NCBI GenBank assembly: GCA_029891345.1
Contig: CM056994.1
Coordinates: forward strand, 225,114,991-225,178,990
From: Dryococelus australis
Taxonomy: Eukaryota > Arthropoda > Insecta > Phasmatodea > Phasmatidae
Direction of reading: 5' to 3'
DNA: 64,000 nucleotides
Shown here: positions 43,127-54,490 of the stretch, in pieces
Layout of the letters: every line of letters begins with the position of its first letter
Numbering within the stretch: position 1 is the stretch's first letter
Notes under the pieces: generated by a model
What the model saw: the letters and a program-made list of their open reading frames with translations, nothing else
Told to the model about the DNA's origin: nothing
The model's database searches: none
Program-made: the position numbers and the translations under genes

Positions 43127-44410
43127 TGTAAAATAAAATACTACAAATAAAAAGCCTTAGCGAGAATCGAGGCGCCGCAGCCAGGCATTAAATGGTAAAT
43201 CACCAGTACTTAAATTCAAGAAATGCCACAACATGAGTAAATTACTGATCGTTCGGTGTGCTGAATTTAAATCAGTACCTACTCAACCCTATTCAGACCT
43301 GCGAACCAGATTTCTGTAACTCATATACATATGCCTACCAGAATCACGAGTCATAGAGCTATTGTATATATGTACATGTAGACGATGTCATTCGTGAATC
43401 GCTGCTCACCTCGTCATTGTCAAAAGAACCTGTACTGTATAGTAGGTCAGATGCAGAGAAGCCCTTCATGGAAGTGTTTTTATATATCGGTAATGCTGTC
43501 AAAGATATTTACACCACTTCAAAGCCGATGACACCGCTCACACTAGTTGAAAAGGCGAGCTACCCAAGTTCAACGAGATGCTGCTATTGCACTGCACCAT
43601 TCAAGCACGAAAATTAGATTTGAGGAACCACGACCACTTCATTGTGTGGTACATCGGGCCTGCTTACACCAATTTCCATCTGCTATATAAAGAAAGAAAC
43701 TCGCAGTGTTCTTCCATAACCTGAGTTACGACGAGAATCTCGTCATCAGACAGTTGGGCTATGATGAAAACCATCTTCACCATTTCACATACATGCAAGA
43801 AAATGATCACATTTTCGAAGCTGCTAGGCGATCGTTTTTTCATTTAGTTCGTCGATACGTCCAGATTTATGGCCCGCAGTCTGGCATCCCTGGCCGAGTA
43901 CCTGCCTTGAAATAATTTTAACAACACAGCCAAGTTCTTCAGTGCCAGTCAACTTCCTCTCGTCACACATAAGGGCATATTACAGCACGATTATGTCGGT
44001 AGCTGTGATAAGTTGGACGAACAGTGACTGCTACTGCCAGAATCATTCTACAACGGGCTGATGGACGCAGGTATCAGCGATGAAGAATACGCCCATGCCC
44101 AGACCGTCTGGCAAAAGTTTGTTTGAACGACTTTGAGAAAGTATTCTGACCTGTACCTAAAGACCGACGTCCTTCCCCTGACAGATGTTTTCGAACATTT
44201 CCAATATTTATGTATTTCGACATATTGACTGGACTGTTCACACTATGTAAAACTGCTGGGATTTACATTCGACGCCATAGTTCTAATCACGAGTGACGAG
44301 CTGGAGCTTCTAACAGACTATAATATTCACGTGTTCATCGAGGACGGGATCTGCTGCAGTGTGGCCCAGTATGTGAAGCGTCGTGCGTTGGCGAGAAAAA
44401 ACACACAATC

Positions 44411-45130
44411 TGGTCAGTAAGACAAACAAAATTGTTCAGTATTTAGTAATGAAATTTCTAATTCTGTTATATGTGGCCTATTTACTGTCACGGAAATCAT
44501 AATATTTTATTTTTATTACAAAACTTTATAGAAGAAATAAGTTGTACTTGGCACTACTTGTTTACACATGCAGTGCATTACTTACTCAGGTTTTGAAATA
44601 AATCTGTAGATTATTGGTTGAACTTAATTCAGTTGCTTCTTTAGAATGGACTAATATCATTCAATGGCATGAAATAAGCGAATTTCCTTCTTTCTTTGTG
44701 AGTTATTGTTTATATTTGATATTCAGATTAATTTTTAACACACAAATTCTTTAATTGCGACATTGTAAGGAGTAATTTTTAGCTCCTGCACAAGTTAATT
44801 CCGTGTATATATAAGGAAACACAGTCACAATTATTGTTTGGAATGCAGATTTTAAATCCGAGCTTTTTAACAACTCTTAGCCATGCTAGTGCATTTGTTT
44901 CTCAGTAATTCTTGGAAAAATCGCTGATACTACTTATGATTCAATACGGTAATGAACCTAAAAAAATGGTTCAAAGTTCTATGTCTCTATACCCATCACA
45001 CCAGAAAAAGCTGATAGATCATCCTGAGACAAAACCGAAAGATTGAGTCACGCGTTTGCAGATCATGCCGAAGCAAATAGTACCAACAGCCAATAAGAGA
45101 AATTCTTGCAGCTGCTTGTTGTTGCTGAGG
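44411..45130. other. E2 central spacer
   Basis: AT-rich unique sequence between the two polymerase copies. No gene or repeat recognised. Confidence 0.45.
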
Positions 45131-47131
45131 TTATGGAAGAATACTATTTATTCTAAAAACGATCGCCCAGGAGCAGTTTTGAAAATATAATAATTTTCTC
45201 GCTCGTATGTGGAACATGCAGAAGATGTTTTTGGTATCATAGCCCAGCTGCCCGATTGTATTATATGTAGCAAATTGCAGCTGGTGCAAGCAGGCCCGAT
45301 GTACTGCGCGGTGAAGTGGTCGTAGTCCCTCACATTGTAATTTTCGTCCATGAATGGTTCAGTGTAATAGCAGCATCACGTCACCCTTGCATGACTAAAT
45401 TTTCAGCTGGTGTAAACGGTGTCATTGGCTTTGAAATGGCATAAATATTCTCTGGCCGCATTGTCGATAACTACAATCGCTTCCATGAAGTACTTCTACA
45501 TATCCAGCATCCTATAGAGCACTGGTTTTTTTGACAGTGGCGACGTGAGCGATTCAGGAATAACGTCGCTCTCCGCATGTTGCATAACCATAGCTGTACG
45601 ACTCGTGCTTCTGGTAGGCATATGTATATGAGTGACAGGAATTCGATTCGCAGGTCTATGGGCTTGAATATTGACTGAAAGTAGCATACAGAACGATCGG
45701 AAATTTACTCATGTGGTGGTAATTCTTGAATTTAAGTACTGCCTGGCTGCGGCATCTCGATTCTCGCTGGGGCATTTTCTTTGCAGATTTTCTTGAGTTC
45801 TTCTAGGCCTATCTGGTCTATCTGTCCAGAATCCCTCGACTGGTGAAAGGCGAATGGGTGTTCGTATCTTCGGTCGTCAGTAACAGCAAGTATAAATGCT
45901 CTGATTTTACATCTTTAATCACATGTATGAGCACGATCTTATTCTCGTAGGTGAACGAGTATTCATTGACTAATGTAGTAGTGTTATTTTCCACAAAAAA
46001 ATTTATTTGACAAAGTGGTGTCGGAAATTGCACTCCAGAAAAATCAAATTTCGACTCCAGCTCACAGTATCTCTGGTAGGTCTGTTAAAAGTTTTTCCCT
46101 TCCACAAAACCTGCCAGAATGGCCTACATAAATTCATGTGGTAGCTGTTGTTTTGCAGGTTAATCACAGGCTTCCTGTTTCTGATATAGTTAGCCAGCTC
46201 GATGTAAGATGAGGCACATAGCTGTTCTAGCTTCTTAATTCGGAGCTGCAGGTAATTAACTTGTCCACATTTTCCGCTTCTTACCATGCTCTTTGCACAT
46301 CTCTTCCTTTTCAAATATGTCACCTATGCACAATTTTACGACCTTTTCTATTTCATCATTCTCATACACTGTTAAGTTCACAGTCCTTAATGCTCTTTTG
46401 CCCGTACCTTTGTCGAAAGTATTCTGTTTCGTATAGTCACACTTCAGCTGAATATTGAACATAATTTGACTCTTATCTCGTACTCCTTTTTTGAACTGGC
46501 AGACGATATTTTTTTTTCATGCGAGCCAAAAAACTACAAATATCTTTGGAAGAATGGCCCTTATTTTGGACGATATACGTCTTTAGATTGAGACGGATAG
46601 GCATTTCATTCTCCATGAAACCATTGTCATTGACGAACCCATACCCTGCCACAATTCTTGGGAGTAATTGTCACTGACATGATAGTGGATGCTCATCCTG
46701 TACCCTCGGTGCTGTAAGAAGAACGCTTATACACAGCGGCGAAAGAGAATTTACACGCAGGATTTTGGCTGGCGAAGGTCCAACAGCTATGCAGGTTTTC
46801 GTGTGTCCCTGCAAGTTATCGCATCCATCAAATTACTCTATGCAATTTCTGCACTTATATGTCACTTGATCTGCATTCTTAGTGCAGCCATACCTTTTGT
46901 TTCTTTGAGTATCATGTTTGAACACGAAAGTTTTATTGCAGAAGCGACATGTGTGACGATGTAATGGTCCAGTAGATGGCACCGATGTAACTGAAGAGGT
47001 TGCCGATGGCACCACAAGTGTCATCGATGACGACGTAGTTAGCTCAGCTGGAGTCAACGATAGTGCTGCCAAACGCGAAGTCGATGCGCCTGTTGCAAGA
47101 ACACCATTAAATGCACACGCTGTCTTAATAT
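45131..47131 (-). pseudogene. E2 protein-primed DNA polymerase (POLB), right inverted copy
   Basis: Begins after an acceptor-like TTGCAG (47132-47137). The zinc-finger region is better preserved than on the left: HTCRFCNKTFVFKHDTQRNK, TYKCRNCIE then CDNLQGHTKTC (46790-46953). Then IQLKCDYTKQNTFDKG, RALRTVNLTVYENDEIEKVV, FSGVQFPTPLCQINFFVENN, LYLLLLTTEDTNTH, ARIEMPQPG-like text, and MDENYNVRDYDHFTAQYIGP with ACTSCNLLH, the zinc/exonuclease-entry region. It stops near the conserved FHNL block. Order and content mirror the left copy, with a small rearrangement near 45150. Several stops and shifts. Confidence 0.85.
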
Positions 47132-47608
47132 CTGCAAGATAAATATAACAAAAAACAGAATTAATAGTTCAAGAAGCTTAAGTTATATAATTACGAAACC
47201 AGGAATAATGTTAACATTCCCTTAATTTTCATTTTCACTAACAGTTTTTAAAAAGGAATCGTTTTCAACATTAACTACCATTTTTACTTAATTGGACATC
47301 ATATATAAAGAGCTATTATATTCTAATCAATGCAAATTATGACTGAAATAAAGAAATCTGAAACTCTGTTATTTTTCGATTGATGAGTATTTAAATACCT
47401 AATTGCAGTTCTTTGTTTCTTGATGAGTAAGATAAATGTAGACTAAATGCTTATACGGTGCGTTTTTTTGACATTTTGTAATGTTTTTCTTACAGACAAA
47501 ATCTTACTTAAGCATTGATTTTATACGATTGGTCACTTAAGTACTATTTTTATATGATTTATAAATGTTTAAATTAATGTAATATAATTCTTTTAATCCT
47601 GATGAGTA

Positions 47609-48031
47609 AAGGCTATTCACTGTAAAATGAACACTTTTGAAAGCCCTGCTTAAAATACACTTGTATGAACGTTGTGTATTCTTCTACCTGATGTAAAATT
47701 AACATTGTCGTGGGCCTCATCACTTTAATGATGCATCGGTCAAGTGAAACTGTGGAATAATTATAACATTAAATATCTAACAAATCTGCTAATTTTTACA
47801 ATTCGGCGCATTAAAAAATTAACAGAAAATGAAAGAAATAATTTAAATTATCAGAAATGGTTACCTAACACTTTTTATTTGACATTAAGATACGAAACTA
47901 CTTCCTATCCATCGATACCAACTTTACTGGGCGCTTGTTACTCAGGGAGCCCATTGAAATATATGCAGGCCAGAGAAGTGCCATTTTTCTAAGGTTGATT
48001 TCAAACGTGCTCACTTTATCGTGAACATCAT
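47609..48031. mobile_element. MITE, long subfamily, copy 4
   Basis: GGCTATTCACTGTAAAATG at the left and TCACTTTATCGTGAACAT at the right are family termini, but the 420-bp body differs from the short copies and contains an 82-codon chance frame. A diverged relative of this body is at 56318-56665. Confidence 0.75.
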
Positions 48032-48839
48032 TTAAGTTTACAAACCTATTCTATCTTATATATGGTGTTATGTATTACTTTTATTTGTAATTTACTATGT
48101 ATATACATTTTTATTATTCTTGCATTTATAATGTTTTTCGTACATGGTACAAAAAGTTTGACCATTGTGTTAAATTTTGTCTTTGTGACATTGACATGCT
48201 CTAAACCCGATTATATTATACAGTTAAGGGATAAGCAGAGTAAATGAATAAATAAATAAATAAATTAACACCAAATTACGAGTATATCCCAAAATACCCT
48301 GCGAAATTTGTTGGAAGACCGAACATAAAAAAATGGGGTTTAGCTATATTGGAGACACAGCTGTTTGTTTTGTGTGAATACGTCAACGTTGACGCGTTCG
48401 GATGCATTGGTGTTCTTTTTTACGTCCCGGCACTGCTTCACTCGATCATATGGAGTTCTATGGGTATCACTGTATTGCTTTGGAGATGCTCTTTTCAACC
48501 GTATACGATTTATGTCGATTAATACTTAAAAGAGCGCCGTAGCTTCTCCTAGTCAAAAGTTATACTACGCGGAAGTTATGAGACACGGTGAAACGATCTA
48601 AAATTGCGGCGCCACCCTCCCCCCCCCCCCTTCAGGCTTGCGTGATGCTTCGCAGTCCTCGCTCAACGTAGCATGGCAATCGAATGGTGTAACTGAATTT
48701 TGAATGTAGACTATAGATTCGGAGCTGCTTTGCCAAACTGTATCCTCCGATTTTGCTATCATCGGATTTTCTGGATTGCCTCTCACTATTGTCGCAAATT
48801 TAAAGATGTATTCACGTCAAAAATAGCTTAATATACTTA

Positions 48840-49494
48840 AATACTAAGAACGTCAGGAGAGAGAAGACGATCTATCATCTGTCGCATCAGACAAAGAACT
48901 GGTGCAAATCTGCTCGCCTTATATACACAGAGCCAGACTGTCACGTGACTAACAGTCAATCACGAGCGAGCAACGTGACATCATTAAATAGTTTCCTTCA
49001 TCAACTTACTCTATTAAACAATGCTGAAAACACAAGTGACCCGCATGCGTTAGCATGAAATGATAGTAACTATAACCATTGCAACTGCCATAAATTGAGG
49101 AATGGAATTGAAGAACGAATAAAGCTTGCCGCTTTACATCATGTGATGTTTACTAATAATAAAAAACCTGGACGGAAACAAAATATTTACACTTTGACAC
49201 GCCCTTTTGCCTATAAAATCAATATGGCTACCGGCTCCCAAAAACAGACATTATGCTTGAAGGGTTAGTGGTTCGTAATTGCTGAACACCTTCGGGTAAA
49301 TGCAACAACCCCGAGTCGAAGACTTCCAAGCACGTCCGATTCGAGTCGAAGACTTCCCAGCACCCTCCCAAGACCAGCCGGATACTCGGCGTCTAACCGA
49401 CCCCCCCCCCCCCCCTCCACCAGACGCATCAAATTCCAACCCCACAACTCCCATTTAAAATAAGTTAGGCCAGATATCACTTTATTATACTACC
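48840..49494. repeat. E2 right terminal inverted repeat
   Basis: Complement of 39845-40500. A G-run of 16 bases (C on the + strand, about 49401-49416) is private to this arm. Frames 49251 and 49265 run through it and are not genes. Confidence 0.85.
48898..48926 (-). promoter_or_regulatory. TATA box and CAGTT initiator of E2 polymerase gene, right arm
   Basis: TATATAAGG (minus strand, from 48925) with an AGTTC start word whose A is at 48900, 25 bp away; seven bases shorter than the left arm but within functional range. Confidence 0.6.
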
Positions 49495-49500
49495 GCCCTG

Positions 49501-49640
49501 CCTTTGCATTCCAGCTCCGCTCCATTTTTCCACCTCGCTTCTTGCTCATTGGCTCTCAAAATCTCGTGGTCCTTACATGCCTCACCTTTTCAGCTGGTGT
49601 GAGCAGTGTCATCGGCATTTCTTAAGGAATACTGACATTA
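49501..49640. repeat. probable SINE tail and a short POLB scrap
   Basis: 49501-49560 (TTTGCATTCCAGCTCCGCTCC) is a plausible continuation of the SINE interrupted by E2. At 49570-49620, minus strand, MPMTLLTPAEKVRH matches the TPLTxxEKA segment of both E2 polymerase copies, so it is a third polymerase fragment. Confidence 0.45.
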
Positions 49641-50199
49641 CTTACGGAATACTGGCACGTTAAGGAATCTTGCCAATTGCTGTGTTAATGTTTTTTTTTT
49701 TTTTCTAAAATTTAACATAAAATTTCAATTTTGCAGAAAAATAAGTGAATAATTTAATTTTTTAAATTGTTTAATTTGGCAGTGTTCTCTGAGAAAGTTG
49801 TGTCAGTATTTTTTTTTGCTTGAAACTCTGATCTTTAGAATTGATGCACGGAGAAGACATTTCTTTGACATTGATTCCCCAGTCCACTCCATGACTGCAG
49901 GATTGGTAAGCAGGGCTTTTTAGAACATATCCAAATTTCTTCACTCCACTCCTAAACAAAAACGTATTCTGTCAAGGGTTGCAACCAACCAAAATATGGT
50001 TGGAAGAAATACAGAATTAAGAATCTAAAGGCGTACACCTTCCTCTACAAAATTTCTAACATCTATATACTAACTGTTGTTTTCAAATACTTTAGGAGTG
50101 GGTGCCTAAAATTTATAATTTAGACATACCTTATTACACACCACCAGGTTTGTCGTGCGATGCAATGCTTAAAAAACAAACTTTGACTTGTACTTACCG
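49641..50199. other. no supported gene
   Basis: AT-rich with a T-run near 49689-49704. Nothing recognised. Confidence 0.45.
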
Positions 50200-50480
50200 A
50201 GTTTTTAAGAAATAATTTGGTTTTGAGAGATGGAGAGAGGAACCACATTTGGAATTGTTAACACTAACGCGAAAGCATGTGGCATATACTTTAAAAATGG
50301 CGTATATCCATGCGGTACCAGGTATGAATACGAACATCAACACCCATAATAAAGAGTGACTCGTCGGAAAAGACAACGCAATGACATTCGTACACTCTCT
50401 TCCTACTTGCGAATGTGTTGCAGAAAGTGTAGAGTGAAAGGCACTAGGTGCATAAGTACGCCATGACAATAGTCCACCCT
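50200..50480 (-). pseudogene. Tc1-like transposase scrap
   Basis: A minus frame contains VVFSDESLFIMGVDVRIHTW then YRMDI, the Tc1 block around the first catalytic Asp, which is intact here. Flanking text is decayed. Confidence 0.5.
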
Positions 50481-50990
50481 CGTTCGCAGGCGGTTAGCTC
50501 TCTAGGATAATTCACCTTGAAGAATAGGCTCACAGATGCCAGAACCTGTGATGATGTTGCTGTAAGGTCGGATGCGGCACTTCTTCGGCTGCGTCTGTGT
50601 TTACATCGTGTAGTTCAACGTACACAGTCGACACCTTGCCTACACAATGTACGGTCTTTGTGTGTCCATGCTCCAGTACAAAAAGGGTACACTGCTCATG
50701 GCATGTCAACGTGAGTGGCTATTCTTCGCGCCAGTCAGTTGGTCTCATCTAGTCCCTCTAATCGATTTTGTTCAAATATGTATCCAACTGCTGATATGCT
50801 GCCCGCTTTTAACGTCTTGGCGTATTGCAAGTTTGGATGTATTCGACGTCATTAGTAACTATACCCTCACTGAGTGTTCAGGGTCCTCTTATCTCAGTCG
50901 GTGAGACAACTAACACCCTCTTCATCATGTGTTTCAGTTACTCAATGTTGATGTCACTTTTATCATTAGCACACCTTTATGTTCAGGTTG
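50481..50990. other. no supported gene
   Basis: Short chance frames only (50517, 50647, 50825 on +). Confidence 0.4.
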
Positions 50991-51803
50991 TGTCTAAATT
51001 CCCATTATACATTTTAAGGGCTTGTAGTGGGGACCAAGACGGTTATGATTTGCATAGAAAGTTATGTGCGGAAATGTACCGTTTCCTCGCGACAAACTAA
51101 ACACCACCACATAACATGTTGACCTCTCCCGCGTCTGCAACATACTGTACGTTGTTTTTCTTCTGGGTCCACTTTGAAGAAGGGCTTGATGTGACGACCA
51201 GCGACATCTTACACAAACACCATACCAACGTACCATGTTCTGGTACACAAGGTCACCTATACCTGGACGTCCAAGATCCGCTGCAGCAATAACTTGCACC
51301 AGTAGTGCTTCTTCTAATTCCACAGAGCCCTTCGTGTGGTCTCACAGGAAGTAGTCTAGCGAAGTCATTCTGGCCAACATGGGATAGGTCAAAGTGGTCC
51401 GATTGCTTGGCCTGCACGTTCACCCTCTTGCTGGTGTCACGATCAAGTTGAGCTATACTATCGCTTGACTTACCAGACCTCTGTGGAATCAGAGGAAGAA
51501 CTACTGGCACGGGTTATGGCAGCGGCGGATCTTGGACGTCCAGGTATTGGTGATCGTGTGTACCAGAACATGGTAAGTAGGTAGATGTCGCTGGTCGTCA
51601 CATCGAACCCTTCTTGTAAGTGTACCCAGAAGATAAACAGCGTACAGTGTATTGCAGATGTGTGAGAGGTCCACATGTGATACGGTGGTGTTTGGTTTGT
51701 CGCGGGGAAAGGGTACGTTTCCGCACATAAGTTCCTATGCAAACTATAACCGTCTTGGTCCCCTATACAAGCCCTTACAATGTGTAATGGGAATTTAAAC
51801 ACG
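50991..51803. mobile_element. hairpin derivative of the IS630-like element (two 3' ends head to head)
   Basis: Arms of about 330 bp (50991-51330 and 51475-51803) are inverted copies around a ~145 bp loop. Each arm starts outward with the CTAAATTCCCATTA end found at 23560 and 24872, and inward encodes the same transposase C-terminus: MAAADLGRPGIGDRVYQNMV (+ strand, right arm) and VIAAADLGRPGIGDLVYQNM (minus strand, left arm). So both ends are 3' ends of the gene; the 5' half is gone. Confidence 0.75.
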
Positions 51804-52103
51804 CCCTCTATATTGACTGTAAACGAGTTACTTGAATCGCGACCCTTCCGTTAAGGTGTTTTCCTTTTTCTGTATCTGGCAGTAAATACTGTATGACAGA
51901 AGCACGTGCAACTAGTTATTTAATCTTAATTATCATTTTTCTGGCAGTTACTTCGGCTTTCCTGTCACGAATATTTTATTCCGTTGCTATTTATCCTTCT
52001 GTTCGTAGGAAGGCAATTTCCACTGAACTATCTTGTCAAAAAAAGTCCATTAGTCTATTCATGTCTGTTTTTAATTTTTTTCTTTCTTAATGCCAATTCA
52101 TTT

Positions 52104-52135
<32 letters not shown>

Positions 52136-52644
52136 GAATATTTTCAAACCGTATCAATTCCTTTCTCTCTCTCTTCAGTTGTGACTTATTTTAAGTCCAT
52201 TTATTCTCTTTATACTTTCATATTTTCCTTTATTACCCATTTTATAAATTTTACCTCATTTTATTATTTTTAAAAATAGTTTATATTTTTACATTCTGGT
52301 TATGTGGCTTTTCGTAACACGATACCAGATTTAAGAAGCTGCATTATTTTATTGAAAGCCTACCAGCTTGCTACATTTTCTTAAAGACATGTAAAACCTA
52401 TCCGTTTTGCAGAAATGTGGCTTACAGTGTAATATTTTTGATTGACTAACATAAAAAGTTTCGTGATTTGTCCAAAGTGAATATGACGACGTCATTGTTA
52501 CAGTACGTTTAAAAACATAACTCCATTATTTGAACATTTTTTGTTTCTCATGGTACCATTAACATGTGTGGAATTAAGTATGTAACGAGTGCGTGTTTGG
52601 TTGGGGCAGATGTGGCTGCACGTGTGTGTGTGTGCTGGTTCTAG
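51804..52644. other. intron sequence, no gene
   Basis: AT-rich, poly-T tract at about 52099-52126. Just before 52645 a GT-rich stretch leads into a CTAG acceptor. Confidence 0.5.
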
Positions 52645-52838
52645 GACTCGGCTCAGAAGCTGCGGATGGGCGCGAGGCCGGGCTGCGGCTCCATGCAGCC
52701 CCAGTGAGGGCGGGTGGACCACATGTCCTACATCTTCGGCAGCTTCTCGCGGCGGCGCCAGGCGCAGGGCGCAGTCGCCTCCAAGAGGAGGTCCGTGGAG
52801 CAGCCGGTGCACGTGCAGCCTGTCAGGCAAGCGGGTAG
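52645..52838 (+). CDS. TRIM-family gene, exon with start codon (coding from 52723)
   Basis: The acceptor GTGCTGGTTCTAG ends at 52644 and the donor TAG then GTGAGT begins at 52839. The exon is GC-rich in contrast to its surroundings. An in-frame TGA at 52705 precedes ATG 52723 (context ACCACATGT), fixing the start. Coding is MSYIFGSFSRRRQAQGAVAS, then KRRSVEQPVHVQPVRQAG, a basic, disordered-looking leader. The exon ends with two bases of a codon; joined to C at 56115 this gives Ser and continues in frame into the RING exon. That phase match is the main reason to trust both exons. The competing donor at 52835 would break the frame. Confidence 0.72.
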
Positions 52839-52889
52839 GTGAGTGTCCCGCTCTGCCGGTCACCTCTGCCCGCTTAAATCATGATCGAT

Positions 52890-53200
52890 TGTGCACCGAC
52901 AAGGCCCGTGGTTACCGCGCATGCTTTTGTCGGCGGCCATCCTTACTGCGCAAACCGACGGCCATATGAAGGTCTTCAGATCACTGTGCTTCAACAGGTT
53001 ATGGAGGGATCAGTCCTTGGATGGGTGACCATCCACGAAACTCCCCGTAGCTGAAAGCACTCATCAAACAGTAGGTAGGCCCATTAGGGTCATCACAATG
53101 TTATGCATGGAGGAGAGATCGTGTCGACCAGGTACTCCATCCAACCTGTCCCAAATTGGGACAACATACACAAGTTCATTACTGCCTATGCGAGCTTTTA
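52890..53200 (+). repeat. 5S rRNA-derived SINE (or 5S pseudogene)
   Basis: GATCACTGTGCTTCAACAGG followed by GGATCAGTCCTTGGATGGGT then GACC (about 52978-53030) matches the A-box-to-C-box half of 5S rRNA. The remaining sequence on both sides is not 5S and looks like SINE body. It lies 50 bp into the TRIM intron. Confidence 0.55.
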
Positions 53201-54490
53201 CCCATAGTTTTTCGATATAGCATCCCAGCCTGACTGGCAGGTCTTCTTAGCCTTTGCACTGGTGCGTGTTTATGATAGCACGACGACGTCACGTGATCGT
53301 TGGTACTCCGAGACGATACACACCATCTCACGATCCAGCCTTTTCCATTACATGTCAAAATATGCACGACCTGTTTACCCTACAAAGACTGCACATGGTC
53401 GTGGTGGAGGACCGTCTTTGTTGTGTACTTTTGTCATCGCAGGAGTGCCGAGACTTCCTTGGAAACAACCTCCTCTCCCCCGTCTAACTTTGGGCAAGCA
53501 GTTTTTTTCACTGTCCGTCCCATCCCACTCCGAACATCGGTTGATGGCCAGCCCTATTTGATCTCCACGCACACAGGCGAAGATGATCGCCTCATGAAGA
53601 TTTGGCGCTGACAAGATACCAAACAAAGGTTTTCCACAGTCCGCTGTTTCCCATCTGTGATGCCGTGCTCGCCGAACAAGAATCAGTGGAAAGGTCTTTT
53701 AAACTAACCCGTGATTGTGGGAGAGGACATGATTTTTACAGTTTAAACTAACCTGACGTATGTTAATCAAATTTACAAAACTTGCTGAATGAATGGTTTT
53801 CCGGTTTAAACTAACAAAGGATAGTTGGTGAATAGCTGGGTCGTTTACACGTGATCATGCGCAGTAGCCACTACCACGAGTCTCTACACGCGTTCATCTT
53901 GAATCTACCTTGTTGTCTCTTGACTACAAGTCAGACACATTTGCCCAACCATGCTGCTAACAGATCTACACATTTCAGTGTTTAGTTATGTTACTGTAAA
54001 ACTGTCTGTTGTTAGAACACACGTCAAATCGCACCACAAACATGTATTCCTTACATAAAGTATGCACATAGAACGTGTCGTGTCGAAGGCAAATACGAGA
54101 GAGCTAGTTGGTTCCCAGTTTTATTTTAAAATTTTGTTTCACTCTGTTTTCGCTCAGTATTACATGCTCTTCAAGTTTAGAAAAAAATCATTGATCCACG
54201 ACATTTTCGTATACTTTACACATAGGTACTGTTTTAGCTTCGACAGGGGGCATAAATTAACTGTAATTACCACCTGGTCATGACAACATTGTCGTTAAGA
54301 TCAAAATTTATAACCAGCAACTAATTAAAATATCACTGGCGTTTATAAACTTGTTTGACTAATAAAAAGCTGACACAACTACCCCAAAAAATGTTTATTT
54401 TCACTCTGACAGCAAACTTATACACAAAAATTACTTCAAGTACATTTCAAAAGAAATGTTGATACATTAAACTGTGATTAAACTGTACTT
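53201..54490. other. intron sequence; three TTTAAACTAAC words
   Basis: TTTAAACTAAC occurs at 53698, 53742 and 53805. Overlapping frames at 53254-53626 on both strands show no family features. No gene recognised. Confidence 0.45.

Larger units (their letters stand above)
42097..43155. mobile_element. ~1.06 kb insertion in E2 left-arm POLB
   Basis: The polymerase reading is broken after NHINEG and resumes at ARIEAPQPG, whereas the right arm runs straight through. The insert holds a Tc1 remnant (minus strand) and an intact orphan ORF (plus strand). No target duplication was found. Confidence 0.65.
40640..44410 (+). pseudogene. E2 protein-primed DNA polymerase (POLB), left copy
   Basis: Begins after an acceptor-like TTTTTTATCTGTCCTGCAG ending 40639, implying a 5' intron after the promoter. 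An N-terminal zinc-finger region (YNKTSVFNHDVQRHEKYDC, YNCRDCGV, DNLQRNAKTC) is followed by SGLEFPTTLHQIKYFVKNSP, FNLLLLTTEDGNAHLSYI and HICNQCSTYTGEKYI (to 42096), standard Polinton POLB N-terminal features. After a 1.06 kb insertion it resumes near 43156 with ARIEAPQPG, CCYCTAPF (43595), [58 protein letters not shown] and DELELLTDYNIHVFIEDGI, ending at VKRRALARKN. Catalytic motifs A-C lie beyond and are absent. Many frameshifts. Confidence 0.88.
39845..49494. mobile_element. Polinton derivative E2, palindromic (9.65 kb)
   Basis: Left end AGTAGTGTGATATAAAT, right end (complement) GGTAGTATAATAAAGTG. Flanking hexamers TCCCTG (39839-39844) and GCCCTG (49495-49500) match five of six. The two ends are inverted copies not just over a terminal repeat but through the promoter and the first part of a protein-primed DNA polymerase gene: left arm about 39845-43845, right arm about 45155-49494. 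A spacer and 0.6 kb more polymerase lie between. Inserts in the left arm (42097-43155) and right arm (MITE at 47609) account for most length differences. No capsid, protease or integrase is seen. Confidence 0.8.

Noticed and set aside
49251-49480. Glycine-rich minus-strand frames.
   Set aside because: Created by a C-run in the E2 terminal repeat, not conserved in the other arm.
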